Shown here in pieces: positions 10,279 to 23,840 of a stretch of DNA of 64,000 nt. A program made the translations under genes and the position numbers. The notes under the pieces were generated by a model, which had not been told where the DNA came from, searched no databases, and worked only from the letters and a program-made list of their open reading frames with translations. The number at the start of each line of letters is the position of its first letter. Position 1 is the stretch's first letter. The DNA is from Pseudorasbora parva (lineage: Eukaryota; Chordata; Actinopteri; Cypriniformes; Gobionidae), in assembly GCF_024679245.1 (NCBI RefSeq), contig NC_090177.1:50404978-50468977 (forward strand), in the 5' to 3' direction.

Positions 10279-10657
10279 AAGACGCCACACTGTTGACCTT
10301 TTTTCATATTGCGTGTCAATAAATAGTCTAGTAGCCAACTAGGTGAACCCGGAAATGTTCAGTACACCAAAGTTTTATTGCAGAAATGTGAAGTATGGGT
10401 CCCTAGCATACAGAAACTGCCGGATGCTAATTTGCATATGTTGAGCAATTTAAATATTTACCAAAATTAGCATTATTACCTTCATCGTCCATTTTGACCA
10501 CATATTTTGCACTGTGTGGCCAATTTCTACAATATGTGAATGGTTTTAGAGGATGCTGAAATCATTTCTGGCATTTTCAGATTTCAAAGAGATCATTTTA
10601 TTTCATATTTTGAATTAAATTGCAAATTTTGATTACTTTCAGGAATAATTTTAGTTT
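10277..10657. other. AT-rich interval without recognisable features
   Basis: AT-rich sequence between the TG repeat and the next element. AATAAA occurs near 10318. No ORF or repeat match within the window was seen. Confidence 0.4.
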
Positions 10658-13570
10658 CCCAGATAGCAGACAAACAGTGAATCAGCGTTGAATCAATGTT
10701 AATGCATCAACTAAAATATCATTGAATCAATGTTGAGATGTCAATGTTGAGAATGTTGATTTTTCATCAGGTTTGCACCCTGAAATAATGTTATTTCAAC
10801 GATGAAAAATAGATCAAGATGGGCTTAAAATCAATAGTTTTCCAACTAAAATTAAACCACTTATTTAAGTGAATCAATGTTGAATCAATGTTAATGCATC
10901 AATCAAAATATCATTGAATCAATATTGAAATATAACATTGATTTTTCATCAGGTTTGCACCGGGAAATAATGTTATTTCAACAATGAAAAATAGATCAAT
11001 CTTGCTTTATGTACAGCAGGATTCTATGCCAGTTCATTTGTCTCTTTATTTTATTCATTTTAATCAGAGACCATGTGTGGCTGCAGTCGATATGATTTTG
11101 CATTAAAAAGTCACTCAAAGTAAACAACATCCTTCAGTTTAGATGCAAATGTCTTTATTTATGCCCCCACAGTTACAACAGGAAATCTCACATTGACTTA
11201 AAACAATTACATCTGAATTTATGACACAAATGAGAAGAGCCTGGAAAAACATGACAACTTGCATCTGCAAAATGGAAGTAAATACAAATGTAAACTTGCC
11301 AATAAATACAGAAATGACACAGTACTACTGAAAGAAAGAAGGTAGAAGAAAGAATAAAATACTCCAAACTCAGGGGGTTCCACCATGAGCAATGCCCTGA
11401 AGCCTTTCAGGTTGTAATGGAGCCAGTTCTGCACCGTCCCAGCAAAGATAAACTCTGATGCCTCTTTTTATCAGCATTCACAGCATCTAAAACAACAAGA
11501 AGTTAGTAAATATTTGGAAATGTGATTAATTATACATTACAAATATAGCGTACTACAAAATGAAGTGAAACTTGAAATATTATCAAAATCTTGATATCCC
11601 AGTTAAAACGGTAACATTAAATTCAGGACTATTTAATGCATTTTAGTGTAGACTTTAAAGGACCCTCAGACACACAATGAATGAAAAAGCAAAGTGACTA
11701 TATCCGGTGTTTTATCTAATAATATTATTGTATTTAATAGTAAATAAATAAAGTGTGAAAATGAAACAAGTAAATGAATGACCAAATAGCTAAATTAAGA
11801 AAATAAAAGAGGAGCTGTATAGGCTACATGGTGGTTTGGAAGAGATTTTTTTTCCATTTACAACACGAACTGGAGGCACAACTGTTTACTAAATTACTGT
11901 AGTTTGATATAGCTGCCTAAAGAACTTAAAGATCTCACTCTTTTCTTTTTTTTCTTGCTGCATTAAAGATTAAACTGTAATGATGTCATTGTGATCTGCT
12001 CTCGTGATGATATCGTACAGCTGAAGCTGAGCTGAGCTGATTGTATTTCCCCTCACCGCGCTAACAGGTCAATCAGTTCTAGCTCTGCTTCAGCTGTGAG
12101 ATACTCTCACGAGTGGCGAACACAATCACTGACAAGCCAGAAATTCATCTAACCTTCTGATCGCCTCTCGTTTATACACTGGACAAATATAGGATGATTC
12201 AAAATGATTCATCTGTGTGTGCAACGAGTAAGATACGTTTGTGGATCCGCGCCACGCATGCATTCATTGACTTGTGAGTCGATCCTATATGGTCTCAAAA
12301 TCCAAATGAATCAAATAGGATAGACTCACAAGTCAATGAATGCATGTGCAGCACCGTTTAAAAAAAAAAAAGAGTTGCACGAGTCAGAATTTGGACACAA
12401 TTCATAGTGTATATGCCAATTTTAAGAAAAAAAAAGATTACAAATATGATATGGTTTGGTGAAAAACAAACTGAAACTCAATGTATTAAGATTATCCTGG
12501 CCGTTGGTTGTGTAACTTACGAGGGCGCTCATGTGACTATTATTAACATTGCAGTTCCCTCTAACTCGCTCAGGAGAAGCACACAAGTTGTAAAACATAA
12601 AGATGAATAAAAACACTAAATTAAAATTGAGATGAATTTTATAATTATATTTTTGTAGGCCACTTACCTCTAAAAAACATGGTCGTTGTCCTGTGTCTTT
12701 TTCGCGATTGAAGTCTGTTCAGCTGCGCTTGCTTTGGTTGATTGGTGGATGTCTTGAAGGTGCATTACCGCCCCCTGCTGGATTGGATTGTGGCGCATTC
12801 GATATTCGATAGGGACACATATTCTAAATTCTTTATTAACTCTGTATTCTTTAGATAAATAATGAAATGCATGTACATTCTACATGATTTACATAATAAT
12901 AATAGGCTACATTTTTATTAAATTATGGACTAAATTTATGGTAGAAGTTCTTTTTTTTTCTTTTTTTTTTTACATTTTTTATTATAATTACATGAAACAC
13001 AGAATGACAACATTACATGCCAGTAAGCAGGAAAATAATACCTTTTAAAAAGATTCATAGTTTTTACAGCTTTCTTATTGGAAGAGTCAGAAATCAAACA
13101 CGCATACAATTTTAACTCTTCCAGAAAAATTTAAAGAAAGGCTTACAATTACAAAATTTACATTTATGTATTCTTTGTGAATCCACATACTCGTTGGTGT
13201 ACTCATCGTATCATTTGAGGATAATAAATGTGCTCACATTCACACAAATGTACCCAATTGATTTGGACTTGCCTTAACATGTTGAATAATGTGACAGATA
13301 GATTGACCGTAAGCCTCACCAGAGGAGAATTAAACTGACCAAACATCAGCATTGATTCAATGTTTGTCTTTTCAACACTGAAAAGCATGGAATTATCAGC
13401 ATTGATCCAATATTATTTAGCAGTGAATTTTCAACATTGGTCCAGTATGGTGTTAGCATTGAATTTTCAACATTGATCCAATATTACTTAGCATTGAAAT
13501 TTCAACCTCAACCAAAATGATGATTCTGATGAAATTTCAACATTGAATCAATGCCACCATGCTATCTGGG
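10658..13570 (-). mobile_element. 2.9 kb putative DNA element with CCCAGATAGCA inverted termini
   Basis: CCCAGATAGCA at 10658-10668 and TGCTATCTGGG at 13560-13570 are perfect inverted ends. Both subterminal regions are built of short degenerate repeats around AATCAATGTTGAA and TTTTCAACATTGATCCAA. The reverse strand at about 11490-11340 has a possible exon preceded by an AG (TTTGCTGGGACGGTGCAGAA, then WLHYNLKGFRALL), which could be the C-terminal end of a transposase-associated protein, but I cannot place it in a family. A complementary pair of about 35 bp (around 12256-12290 and 12311-12346) may be a nested short hairpin. No clear target duplication was found. Confidence 0.5.
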
Positions 13571-14130
13571 TTATTTTTAGGGTAAACAAAATAATCTTAC
13601 ATTTCCGAATCGTAAGTGCTCTGGTGAATGTTGATGGAATTTTCAGGGTGTAGTTCAAATGAATCCCCTCCTGACACTGTAAAAAAATAAAAAATAGCTT
13701 TTTGGATAAACAGTGAATCTTTGTTAGGCTGAATGTTATGCATTTCTGGAGAAAAAAGCAATACGGGTATTTGACATAACTTAGATCCTGTAACATTGCG
13801 ATACATATTAATGGGGTAGCTCTTTAAGACACCCAATGAGATGACATTGCCTAAGATGACACACCATGTGTGATCAACAAACTATGTAAAAATACACATT
13901 ATATACATGCGCATACAAGACAAGCCCTGCAAGTCGCTAGGGCAATGCCCGAATGGCAGAAGGGCTGCCCAGGTAGGTGCGCAAGTCGTAAGATCCAACA
14001 AGGCCACAGCTAAAACTCTGCCAAACGCAAGGGTTAAAACTGAGTCTGGGCAACCCGGGTCAGCCTGCTGGACGCAAGGCTAACCAAGATGGTCTCACCT
14101 CCGCACAATGCCATACATGTGAATATACAA
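13571..14130. other. Unassigned interval with a GC-rich segment
   Basis: 13571-13910 is AT-rich and featureless. 13915-14110 is much more GC-rich (CAAGTCGCTAGGGCAATGCC, GGCAACCCGGGTCAGCC) and ends against the Tc1 terminus. It may be a retroelement 5' region or a small RNA-derived repeat; I cannot identify it. Confidence 0.35.
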
Positions 14131-14131
14131 T

Positions 14132-15224
<1,093 letters not shown>

Positions 15225-15755
15225 CAGATTTCATGGAATGTGAAAGGGCTTGGTAGTCTAGTCAAGAGGGATAACGTTTTTAAACACCGGAAATCTCTTT
15301 CTGCGGATAATTTTTTTTTTTTTACAAGAGACCCATATCAAAACGTTGAAATGTAATTGGGTATCTCAAATATATCAATCTCCATTTACCTCGCATGTCC
15401 GTGGTGTGGCAATATTGTTCCGAAAAAATATCCCATTCCAAGTAACTTCTGTTATCAATGACCCTCTTGGTAGATATTTATTGGTCTCTGGCACGATAAA
15501 CTCATTCTCATTAACCCTGCTTAATATATATGGTCCGAACACAGATGAGCCAAATTTTTCAGAAAGGTTTTTGATCTGCTTCCAGACGACAGTGACTCAA
15601 ACATTATAATAGCCGGGGATTTTAATTGCTATCTGGATCCTTTCTTGGATAGATCATCCACACAACCAGCACCTGAAATTGTATCTATGAAACTTCTAAA
15701 CAACCTTTGTTTTTATGATTTTTGGATAAACACACTTTGTCTGTGAGCTGCTTTG
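15225..15755 (+). pseudogene. L1-type LINE ORF2 endonuclease fragment
   Basis: The apurinic-type endonuclease nicks target DNA for LINE insertion. The + strand frames read SWNVKGLGS with the metal-binding Asn, FLQETHIK with the catalytic Glu, RGVAILFRKN, LLNIYGPN and AGDFNCYLDP (the D-x-N motif). At least two frame changes (around 15300 in a T-run, and 15600) and stops inactivate it. The RT domain is absent; sequence after 15755 is not LINE-like. Confidence 0.8.
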
Positions 15756-16067
15756 CAATTACAGATAAAACATATGTTCACAATGAGCAGATTTGAACTA
15801 GTGTTTAACCTTGAGGTCCATGAGGGTCTATATCAGACGTGCAAATCACGTCCAAAACAGACGTCATAAAAACTTTCATTCTGGCTCCTCAGTGGACGTC
15901 TTCTCAATGTCTGCCTCTAGTGGCAAAGAAATCATTAGAATTATATTGAAAATGCTGGATCTCATGTTATAATCAACCAGATAAACCCAACTAAGAGACT
16001 CTAAATTAGTTGAGTGATTCAGATCAAGTAATGACAACATCAAAACATAACCAACACCAAACAATCA
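15756..16067. other. Unassigned interval left of fold-back copy B
   Basis: About 310 bp with no ORF of interest. Short TCAGACGT/GACGTC-type motifs near 15835-15890 are self-complementary. The target-site end reads ...CAATCA just before CACAGTAAAATCC. Confidence 0.35.
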
Positions 16068-16786
16068 CACAGTAAAATCCCCAGTGTTAAATCAACACTG
16101 CTCAGAGTGTATTTGGTCCCACTCCACAGAGAGTTAAAATAACACTGAAGCAGTGTTAAAGTTAATGAGATAATTAAGAGATTAATTAAGTAATGATTGA
16201 ACCATTAGTGATAAACACCTGATGGTAACGAGCAGAATCACTCAAGGACAGAGAAACACAAGATCTACAACTGACTTCAGCCATAGCCTTAGATGAAATC
16301 AACTGAAGATAAAATAAGACATTAAATCTCTGAAGGAGGATTAAACAACTCCACAATTACTTTTGTCATACTGTACTTCTACATATGTTTTTATTGAGAA
16401 TGAACAGAGGTTTAGATACTGATGTTTTATGGAAATCATTTGGTCACCATTGTGGTGATTAGTGTTTCATTTAGTTGAGCAGTTTGACTTTAAATTAACA
16501 TTTCAATCTTTGTAACAGTGTTTTGCCAAAACACATTTTTTTGCAAAGAAATGTGATCTTGTTACATGCATCATACAGTTTGTTGTCAAGTTTTAAAGAT
16601 CAAGCTCACCAATCTTATACTGAACAAAAGCAGTTGTTTGTTTTTAAGTAAATTGATCATCAATGTGAAAGTCTTGGCACAAATTAAACAGAATTTAGAT
16701 ATCTTAATTGGGGGGGGGGGGGGTATTTGTACACAGACATCAAGAATCAGCATATGAATCTCAACAATGGTGACATGTTTTTATGC

Positions 16787-16845
16787 CACAATGCATTCTG
16801 GGAGCTGACCAATTATAAAACTCATGGCTCCCAGCATGCATTGCA
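16787..16845. promoter_or_regulatory. Inverted pair of SBS-like motifs in copy B
   Basis: CACAATGCATTCTGGGAG (16787-16804) and CTCCCAGCATGCATTGCA (16828-16845), 23 bp apart, fit YWCCCRNMATSCMYYRCR (one mismatch in the first, none in the second). Confidence 0.5.
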
Positions 16846-16965
16846 GCATGAAGCATATTACCATTGTTGAGAATCATATGCTGATTATTGATGTCTTGCT
16901 AAAATAATTGGTTCTGTAACTTTTGAAAAAATAAATAAAATAAATAAATTCAAAATCTGACCCGT

Positions 16966-17012
<47 letters not shown>
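16966..17012. repeat. (TA)n microsatellite inside copy B
   Basis: About 22 AT units at the place where copy A has only a few, so this tract expands independently in each copy. Confidence 0.9.
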
Positions 17013-17014
<2 letters not shown>

Positions 17015-17733
17015 TCACACATTTGGTCACTGATGAGATTAGTAAATCATTCCATTTCATTATGAAAATCATATGAACTGATTTGCTTCTGGATTCCATT
17101 GTAACTAAGTAAGTGTACAAAACACTGTTAGCAACACTGCTCTTCAAAAGCCAAGTCAAACTGCCCAACTAAAGGAAACAGTGATCAGCATAATGGTGAC
17201 CAAACATTTTCCATAAAACATCAACATCTAAACCTGTTAATTCTCAATAAGAGCTTATGTAGACGAACAGTATGACAGGAATAACTGTGCAGTTGTTTAA
17301 TTCTCTGATGAGATCTTCAGAGATTTAATGTCTTCTTTTATCTTCAGTTGATTTCATCTAAGGCTGTGGCTGAAGTCAGTTGTAGATCTTGTGTTTCTCT
17401 GTCCTTCAGTGATTATGCTCGTTATCATCAGGTGTTCATCACTAATTGTTCAATCACCACTTAATTCATCTCTTAATTATCTCATTAACTTTAACACGGC
17501 TTCAGTGTTAATTTAACTCTCTGTGGAGTGGGACCAAATACACTCTGAGCAGTGTTGATTTAACACTGGGGATTTTACTGTGTAGCATAAAAATAGTTAG
17601 TATAGCATGCAATGCCACTTTCATCAAAACCTATTACAAAGCTATAGCAATTTTATGTCATTAAATACGATAAACAGTTATTCTGGAACAGATCTGCGTC
17701 TTCCTTATCCCGTTAAAAACATATTACAGTATA

Positions 17734-18296
17734 GCCCCTTTCACACCGCACGTCGGACCCGCAATATTCCCGGAACATTGCCGGGTCGCCTTCTGTGTGA
17801 AAGCAACCACGTCCCGGGATTGATTACCGAATTGAACCCGGGTCGGGGACCTAGTAATATTGCGGTATTCGACCCGGGACGAGCGCTGTGTGAACAAAAG
17901 CCGAAACTAATGCCGCAACGTGTACGTAGTTATCGTGCGACTCCTAGAGCTTGTTTTTTCAATAATACAACCCTGCAGTGCCAGAAGAGCTAGTCGGTGT
18001 TTTAAACGCAGAGAGTGTTCGTATACAAAAGAAACTAAAATTAAACAAGCAGAAATGTGTGCAAACTGGACACAAGTCGAGACCACGGAGCTCCTTACTA
18101 TCCGCGCTGAAGCTGAGATCGCTCGCCATTATACGTCACATCCGGATGTCACGTGTCAACTCGACCCGGGACCGTTAGGCGTTGTGTGTGAAAAGTGCAC
18201 ATATTACGGTATTTCGCTGGCAGTGTGAATGGACCAAATCTAAAACCGGGTCGCATTATCCGTGTATTTGCCGGAATTGCAGTGTGAAAGGGGCTT
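17734..18296 (+). mobile_element. Harbinger-like non-autonomous element with Myb/SANT exon remnant
   Basis: Inverted ends GCCCCTTTCACAC and GTGTGAAAGGGGC bound about 560 bp, flanked by ATA on the left and TTA on the right, close to the TWA preference of PIF/Harbinger elements. Inside, the + strand has MCANWTQVETTELLTIRAEA (from 18054), which resembles the start of a Myb/SANT-like trihelix as found in the second Harbinger protein. The frame stops soon after. The GC-rich CGACCCGGG and GGGTCGG segments near both ends are also inverted copies. Confidence 0.6.
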
Positions 18297-18878
18297 ATGT
18301 AACCATATTCCATCCGTTCGAAAAAAAAGTTGCACTAACTGTTTGTTACAAGCAGCATTTGCCAGGCAGGTAACGTTAGCTAACATAAACATATTTTTGC
18401 TAGCCTACCTGCTGCAAAATTACACAATTTTTGTACAAATAAAGCTATTTTATATAGTGTAATTTATCACTTACCACTATCTTGTTTTTTCTCTTTTTTC
18501 TTTTCTGGCTTCCTAAAGCATAATTCCGCTTCATGATCGCCGAGGAGGTTTTGTATTTTGCCGGCAGCAGAGATTGCGTGGTTGGGTGGCTGTTGTCAGC
18601 GACGACTGAGAGGGCCCCCTTGAGGGGGATTCCGATAACAGTGTCATTGCACTTTACTGCATTGACTATCAAAGGGGCGCTCAAGCAGTTTGTCGTTGCA
18701 TTTTATTCTTAACCTGTCGTTGTCTTGAGGCCCCAGGCCAGCTCGGTGCCCCAAGCAATTGCTTGACTTTCACTTTCGGACGGGTACCCGAACATGGAAG
18801 TGAACGAGGCTTTGCGATTTTTTTTTTTTTGTATCTAGGCCTACGTGAAATTCTGCATCCATTGTACGATGTTTTTAT
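18297..18878. other. Unassigned interval
   Basis: No domain is recognised. AATAAAG occurs at about 18439-18445. Repeat-like GC-rich pieces (GGCCCCAGGCCAGC, CCCAAGCAATTGCTTG) at 18730-18770 look like debris of hAT-type elements, which would fit the hAT gene that follows. Confidence 0.35.
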
Positions 18879-19925
18879 TTATTTTTTTCCACCTCGGAAG
18901 GGCAACGTGAGTCGAGAAGGGCATATGGGCAGTTGCCCGGGCAACCTGAGCAACCCCCCTGTGCACGTCCCTGATCCAGAGTGTTTAAAAAATGTTGTTA
19001 GGGTTTTGCATTGCTCAATGCAGCTTCTTACTTCTTGCAGTTCTTCCTCATCTCCATCATGCTCTTCATCACCTTCCTTAGACTTCTTGAAGGTGTGATT
19101 CAGCACTGTATTCAGTACATGTGCTATACAGCTTTTGTGGACCCATCGGGAGAGTGCTGCCTGCACATTTGCACCTTGGTCACTGACAAACACTAGTCTG
19201 TCGATCTCATCTGGGGTCAGACCAAATTCACCTAGTTGCTTGAGCAGTTCTGTCTTCAGGTTTAAAGCCGTTTTCTTTGCCCCGAGTGGAAACGCACATG
19301 TGCATATGATCCTGGTATTAAACTCCCAGGCATCATCTATATAATGCAGTGTGATGCAGGTTTAACTGACCTTCCTATGGTCATCTGTCCACATGTCTGT
19401 GGATGCTCCACATGCCAGACCTTCAGCTATGGCTTTCCTAACAGTTGGCAGGAGCTCTGTCCTGAGACTTTCATATTTCTTCTGTGTGAAACGAGATACC
19501 GTCACACCAGATGGAAGTAAGTCCTTCACATTGCACCGGCCATGTGTTGCTCCCGTGTCCAATATTGTCTGCGCCAAGTCAGTGAACGCAGGAGTTTCAA
19601 ACATACTAAAGGCCCTTAAATCCTTTGCGCAGTCTTTAGTGCATTTTTCCAAAACAGCATCCTTTGCTTTTTTTGGAACTACACCCAAACTAACAAATGA
19701 CGCCACTGAAGATTGGGTCAAAACCTTTTTTCCACACGACCTAGTGTGCTTTAAAAGATGCGATGTGCCAGTTTTTGCTGAATCAAACTTCAACAGTGCA
19801 TCACACGTAATACACTTGACAGCACTTACTTTTTTCTCATGTTTGTCCACAATATGCATGAAGGATGCCCAGACAGAAGAGGTGCCCGTAGGTTTAACCT
19901 CTTTATATTCGTTGTTTTTTTAGCT
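18879..19925 (-). pseudogene. hAT transposase, BED finger type, truncated
   Basis: Would cut and rejoin a hAT transposon. From the right the reverse strand reads a BED zinc finger (SSVWASF, CITCDALLKF, HLLKHTRSC, about 19890-19735), then the DNA-binding part (FSMFETPAFTDLAQTIL), then the start of the RNase H-like core with STDMWTDDHRKVS. A TAA at 19362-19364 interrupts the frame, which then continues as CITLHYIDDAWEFNTR and VFVSDQGANVQAALSRW, with IAHVLNTVL. A likely catalytic Asp is in the SDQGANV block. The homology ends near 18985 (FFKHSGSGT), so the C-terminal dimerisation domain with the last catalytic residue is missing. It carries one nonsense codon and a deletion. Confidence 0.85.
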
Positions 19926-20689
19926 TTTTTCGCACATCACTCATGAAGGTATACATTATTACCACGCGCTTCTGCCCGCTTTGATGATTAACGGCTGCGA
20001 GAGAGAGAGAGCGAGTGAGCGAGCACGAGCGCAAGAATGATCGCTCATGTTTTTTTCTTTCTCTTTTTAAACCTTATTTCCCGGCTCACACTTTTCTTAT
20101 CCTAATTGTACAGGTTGCAAGATATACAAAACACACAAGACGTGCTGCTGACTGATCACAGGTGTTCTCTGAGTACGATCGACTCGGGTAATACACACAA
20201 CGTTAAACAGACCCGGGACCCGAAGTTAATAGATTGGGACCCGACCCGGATCCGGCTGACCATTTGAAATCTAGCCCCGAACCCGTACGGGTCCCGGGTC
20301 GGGTCCTGGGTCCACGGGTCTCGGGGGCTCCGTGAAGACCTCTACCTCATGGACTACTGCCCGTACACACATAATAAAATGTGGGCAACCCCTCACGGAC
20401 AACTGCCCGCACACACATAATAAAATGTGGGCAACCCCTCACGGACGACTGCTCGCACACACACAATAAAACGTAAACAAAACATAACATAAAATCCAGG
20501 CTCCTACTTTCATGCTCCCGTCACTCGGCCGCGAGACGACACCGGTGTGGTGCGCAGCTGGCACTCATTAGCACTTGTCACCGGCCCGCTCTCACGGTCC
20601 CTCGCCCCTGTGCTTGCCAGTCTCATTTCAGGAATTGTACGTCTATTTGATGATTGTATTGCTACGCACACTGTGAGAACTAGGGATGC
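19926..20689. other. hAT 5' flank and GC-rich interval with 46-bp tandem repeat
   Basis: Upstream of the hAT ORF. 20200-20330 is full of CCCGGGTCGGGTCC-type blocks in both orientations. 20349-20470 holds about 2.5 copies of a 46-bp repeat (AATAAAATGTGGGCAACCCC and ACTGCCCGCACACAC parts). No gene was found. Confidence 0.5.
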
Positions 20690-21032
20690 CTGGAAAGAAG
20701 AGTTTGTGGTGGAACGAATTAATCCAATTTAAGATTGTCCACCGCTTACATTATTCCAAAGTCAGATTAGATAGAATATATTCACCAGTTTCTCCAATGT
20801 GTGACAGATGTAATATGTCAGAAGGTACACTGTCTCATGCTTTTTAGTATTGCTCTTCATTGGCAAACTTTTGGTCTAAAATATTTGACTGGTACTCCAA
20901 AGCATATCAGACCCCCCGAGCCTGGACTTGCTATTTTTGGCTGCTCACAATCAACAAGGGCAATTCCAACTATATTGCGGCAACCATTGGAACTGGGATT
21001 ACTAGTTGCCAAGAGACTGATATTGAAGAAGT
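20690..21032 (+). pseudogene. L1-type LINE ORF2 C-terminal fragment
   Basis: The + strand reads WWNELIQFKIVHRLHYSKV, RLDRIYSPVSPMCDRCN and SEGTLSHAF, then a TAG, then YCSSLANFWSKIFDWYSK. The HRLHYSK...C..C...EGT..H pattern with CX2C and HX(n)C is the cysteine-rich C-terminus of fish L1 ORF2. A frame change leads to LELGLLVAKRLIL, the usual end. It runs straight into the first satellite monomer at 21033. Confidence 0.8.
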
Positions 21033-21497
21033 CATCCCCTCACAGGTGTTGGTCATCTGAAGCCCTAGCAGGAGTTGGAGCCGTCTCTTCACAGGTGTTG
21101 GTCATCTGAAGCCCTTGCACGAGTTGGAGCCGTCTCTTCACAGGTGTTGGTCATCTGAGGTCCTCACAGGAGTTGGAGTCGTCTCTTCACAGGTGTTGGT
21201 CATCTGAGGTCCTCACAGGAGTTGGAGCCGTCTCTTCACAGGTGTTGGTCATCTGAAGCCCTTGCACGAGTTGGAGCCGGCTCTTCACAGGTGTTGGTCA
21301 TCTGAGGTCCTCACAGGAGTTGGAGCCGTCTCTTCACAGGTGTTGGTCATCTGAGGTCCTCGGAGGAGTTGGAGTCATCTCTTCACAGTTGTTGGTCATC
21401 TGAAGCCCTCGCAGGAGTTGGAGTCGTCTCTTCACAGGTGTTTGTCATCTGAAGCCCTCTGAGGAATTGTAATCATCTCTTCAGAGTTGTTGATCAT
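21033..21497. repeat. 49-bp satellite, array 1 (about 9.5 monomers)
   Basis: Monomers such as GGAGTCGTCTCTTCACAGGT + GTTGGTCATCTGAAGCCC + TCGCAGGAGTT recur every 49 bp. Variation among monomers is low. The same monomer makes up array 2 (34445-38895), and both arrays end in the same flank (GAAAGCACTGTTGGTGCTG). Because 49 is not a multiple of 3, coding is not expected. Confidence 0.95.
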
Positions 21498-21734
21498 CTG
21501 AAAGCACTGTTGGTGCTGTGTTTACAAATTGTCTCAATACAGACAGAGCCAGACCAGTTTTAATTTTAAACACATGACATAGATCTAAATATATGATTAA
21601 AAGTTTCCCAACTTAAAAGTTTTTTTAATTGTTTATGTGGCACTGATGATAATATACAGATTTAGAACTTTCCAAGACCGTTAATATAAGGAAGGTAGTG
21701 GTTTGAGAGAAGAATGGCTTGTGACCAGGTTGTC
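21498..21734 (-). pseudogene. LINE reverse-transcriptase remnant, unit 1 (distal part)
   Basis: Matches 38900-38990 plus 41061-41182 of unit 2. On the reverse strand SSLKPLPSLYKR-like sequence belongs to the C-terminal part of a LINE RT. It continues, after removal of the 11.7 kb insertion, at 33452. The last 8 bases (AGGTTGTC, 21727-21734) are the target-site copy. Confidence 0.65.
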
Positions 21735-22011
21735 CAGGGCTGGACTGGGGCTAAAATTCGGCTCTGGCATACCCAGCACATCCGGCCCATGAGTTCCCTG
21801 TGAATGTTTTTGCTGGGGTTGGGGCCTTAAATTGGATTATATAAATAAAACTAGGACACGGACAAATGAAAGATATTATCGAATTTGCTACAAATGCAGA
21901 TAAACTTAATATAGCTTTTTTTGTCACATAGAAATACCCTTTGCAGTAAAGCACTGATGATTTTGAGCTAGGATGCAGTAAAGTAAATGTACTTCTTTTA
22001 AATGCTGTCAT

Positions 22012-22225
22012 CATTTACTCACTCTCGTGTCATTCCAAACCTGTATGACTTCTGGGAAACACAAAAGAAGATGTTTTAAAGAATGTTGGCAACCAAGCCA
22101 TTTTGGTTAGACTACCATTTGAATATTGTATGAACAAAAAAACAGACTCAAATAATTTTATTTTATGCTACACAGAAATAAATTCATTTAGGTTTGGAAT
22201 GACATTAGGGTGAGTAAATAATCAC
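22012..22225. mobile_element. Small palindromic MITE
   Basis: ATTTACTCACTCTCGTGTCATTCCAAACC (split here as ATTTACTCACTCTCGTGTC and ATTCCAAACCTGTATGACTT) and, at the right, GGTTTGGAATGACATTAGGG followed by TGAGTAAATAATCAC form an inverted pair around about 130 bp. This is a common fish hairpin MITE; no coding capacity. Confidence 0.75.
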
Positions 22226-23840
22226 ATTTTTGGGTTGAACAATCATATTTTTCAAGAGTAAACACATCATTGAAGTAAGACACTGATATCTATATTTCAT
22301 GAGGCTATTAAATTTCATTAAATCTATTTAAAAAAGGTAATAAAACTTTTAAAGAGGAAAAAAAAGCTTTGTCCTTAATTCATGGGATCCAGATTTTAAA
22401 GCTGTTTTATAGACTGTAGTTTAACTGTAGGCCAGTTTCATTTAAATATTAGATCATGGTAGTCACAGGGAAAAAAACATAGAGTCTAAAAACCTTGCTC
22501 CTCATTAAATGGATATATGGTTTCTAAAAATATATAAAACATATATAATAAACTATTATATTTGTAAGTTAAAAAAATGTAAACACCTGTAGAAAATACA
22601 AAAACAGCCTCTATAAAAGTGATTTATATTCTCCAATATTAATTTAAGTAATATAGCAACATGTTTAATAAATGTTTCTTCCAAAACACCATATTTCTTC
22701 GCTGTTAGCTGCAATGTAAATTGTGGTTGTGTAAAGTGAAACGTTTGTGCGTTGCCGCTTTCCACTTTACAGAGAAGGGTATTCCTGCACAACCGGAGGC
22801 TGCAGTTTCAGGACCCTAGTTCTAAGACCCCAGTTCTAGGACCCTAGTTTTTTGTGACAGCACCACCTACCACCGAATCACCAAAACACTAATTTAAGAT
22901 GGACGATGGACACCTATCAATCAATCAATCAACTTTATTTATATAGCGCTTTTACAATCACGATTGTGTCAAAGCAGCTTCACAGTGTCAAACAGGATAA
23001 TATTGCGACAAAATTAGATTTGGCTGTACAGTCGTACTGGAGAAAACAGTGATGTTATCAGCTTATTTTAATTTATCATATAGCAACAATGTTGGCAGAT
23101 CAGTATTTAAGTTTATAGAATTAAATAAGACCTAATTCATACATTTTATTTGTATATTAAGTTGAATAACTTTAATCATATTTTTAGTGTCCCCAACTGA
23201 GCAAGCCAAGCCAAAGGCGACAGTGGCAAGGAACCAAAAATCCATCAGGGCATGATGGAGAAAAATAAACCTTGGGAGAAACCAGACTCAGTCGGGGTGC
23301 CAGTTCTCCTCTGGCCTATTAACACACCGTGTAAGATTATTATTCTGGCAACTTTACAGGTCGGAAATCATATTAGATCGGATTATTCAAAATTTCAGGG
23401 TATAACGGAAGAGACAGATTTATTTGGAAATAAATGATGGGATGGTGCGTCGATTACACAAGAGTATGAATACATGAAAGATCGGAATTATTGCGCCGAA
23501 GACGGGTTTTGAGCATGTCGTGCCAGTGAGGCAAATTCAGAGGAGACACCATTTGACACGGCTCAGCAGACACTCCAGGATGAGCTGGTCATGTCCAGGC
23601 AGGTCCACCATCCGATCCGGACAGGGCCCAGATCCGGGATAAACCTCAGGATAAACAGAGAGACAACATTAGCGTAGATGCCACTCTTTTTATGATGTAA
23701 CGAGTACATCAGGTGTTATGGGAAGTGTTCCCGGTTCCGGCTGACCTAGTTAATGCAGCCTAACAATCAGTAAATTGAATTGAATAATGAAAGTTAAAAA
23801 TGTTCTGTGTGTATGCCATAGTAAAGAGATGTGTTTTTAG

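Larger units (their letters stand above)
16068..17582. mobile_element. Fold-back DNA element, copy B (complete)
   Basis: It runs from CACAGTAAAATCCCCAGTG to its reverse complement at 17582. The two arms, roughly 450 bp each, are closely matched inverted copies by eye. The element is the reverse complement of copies A and C, with the same poly-G/poly-C tract (16711-16723), the TA microsatellite (about 16969-17012) and the quasi-palindromic core. Flanks are CA on the left and TA on the right, compatible with a decayed TA duplication. No protein is encoded. Confidence 0.9.

Noticed and set aside
13915..14110. Possible structured RNA gene in the GC-rich segment
   Set aside because: No tRNA boxes, snRNA or rRNA signature recognised; left as unassigned.
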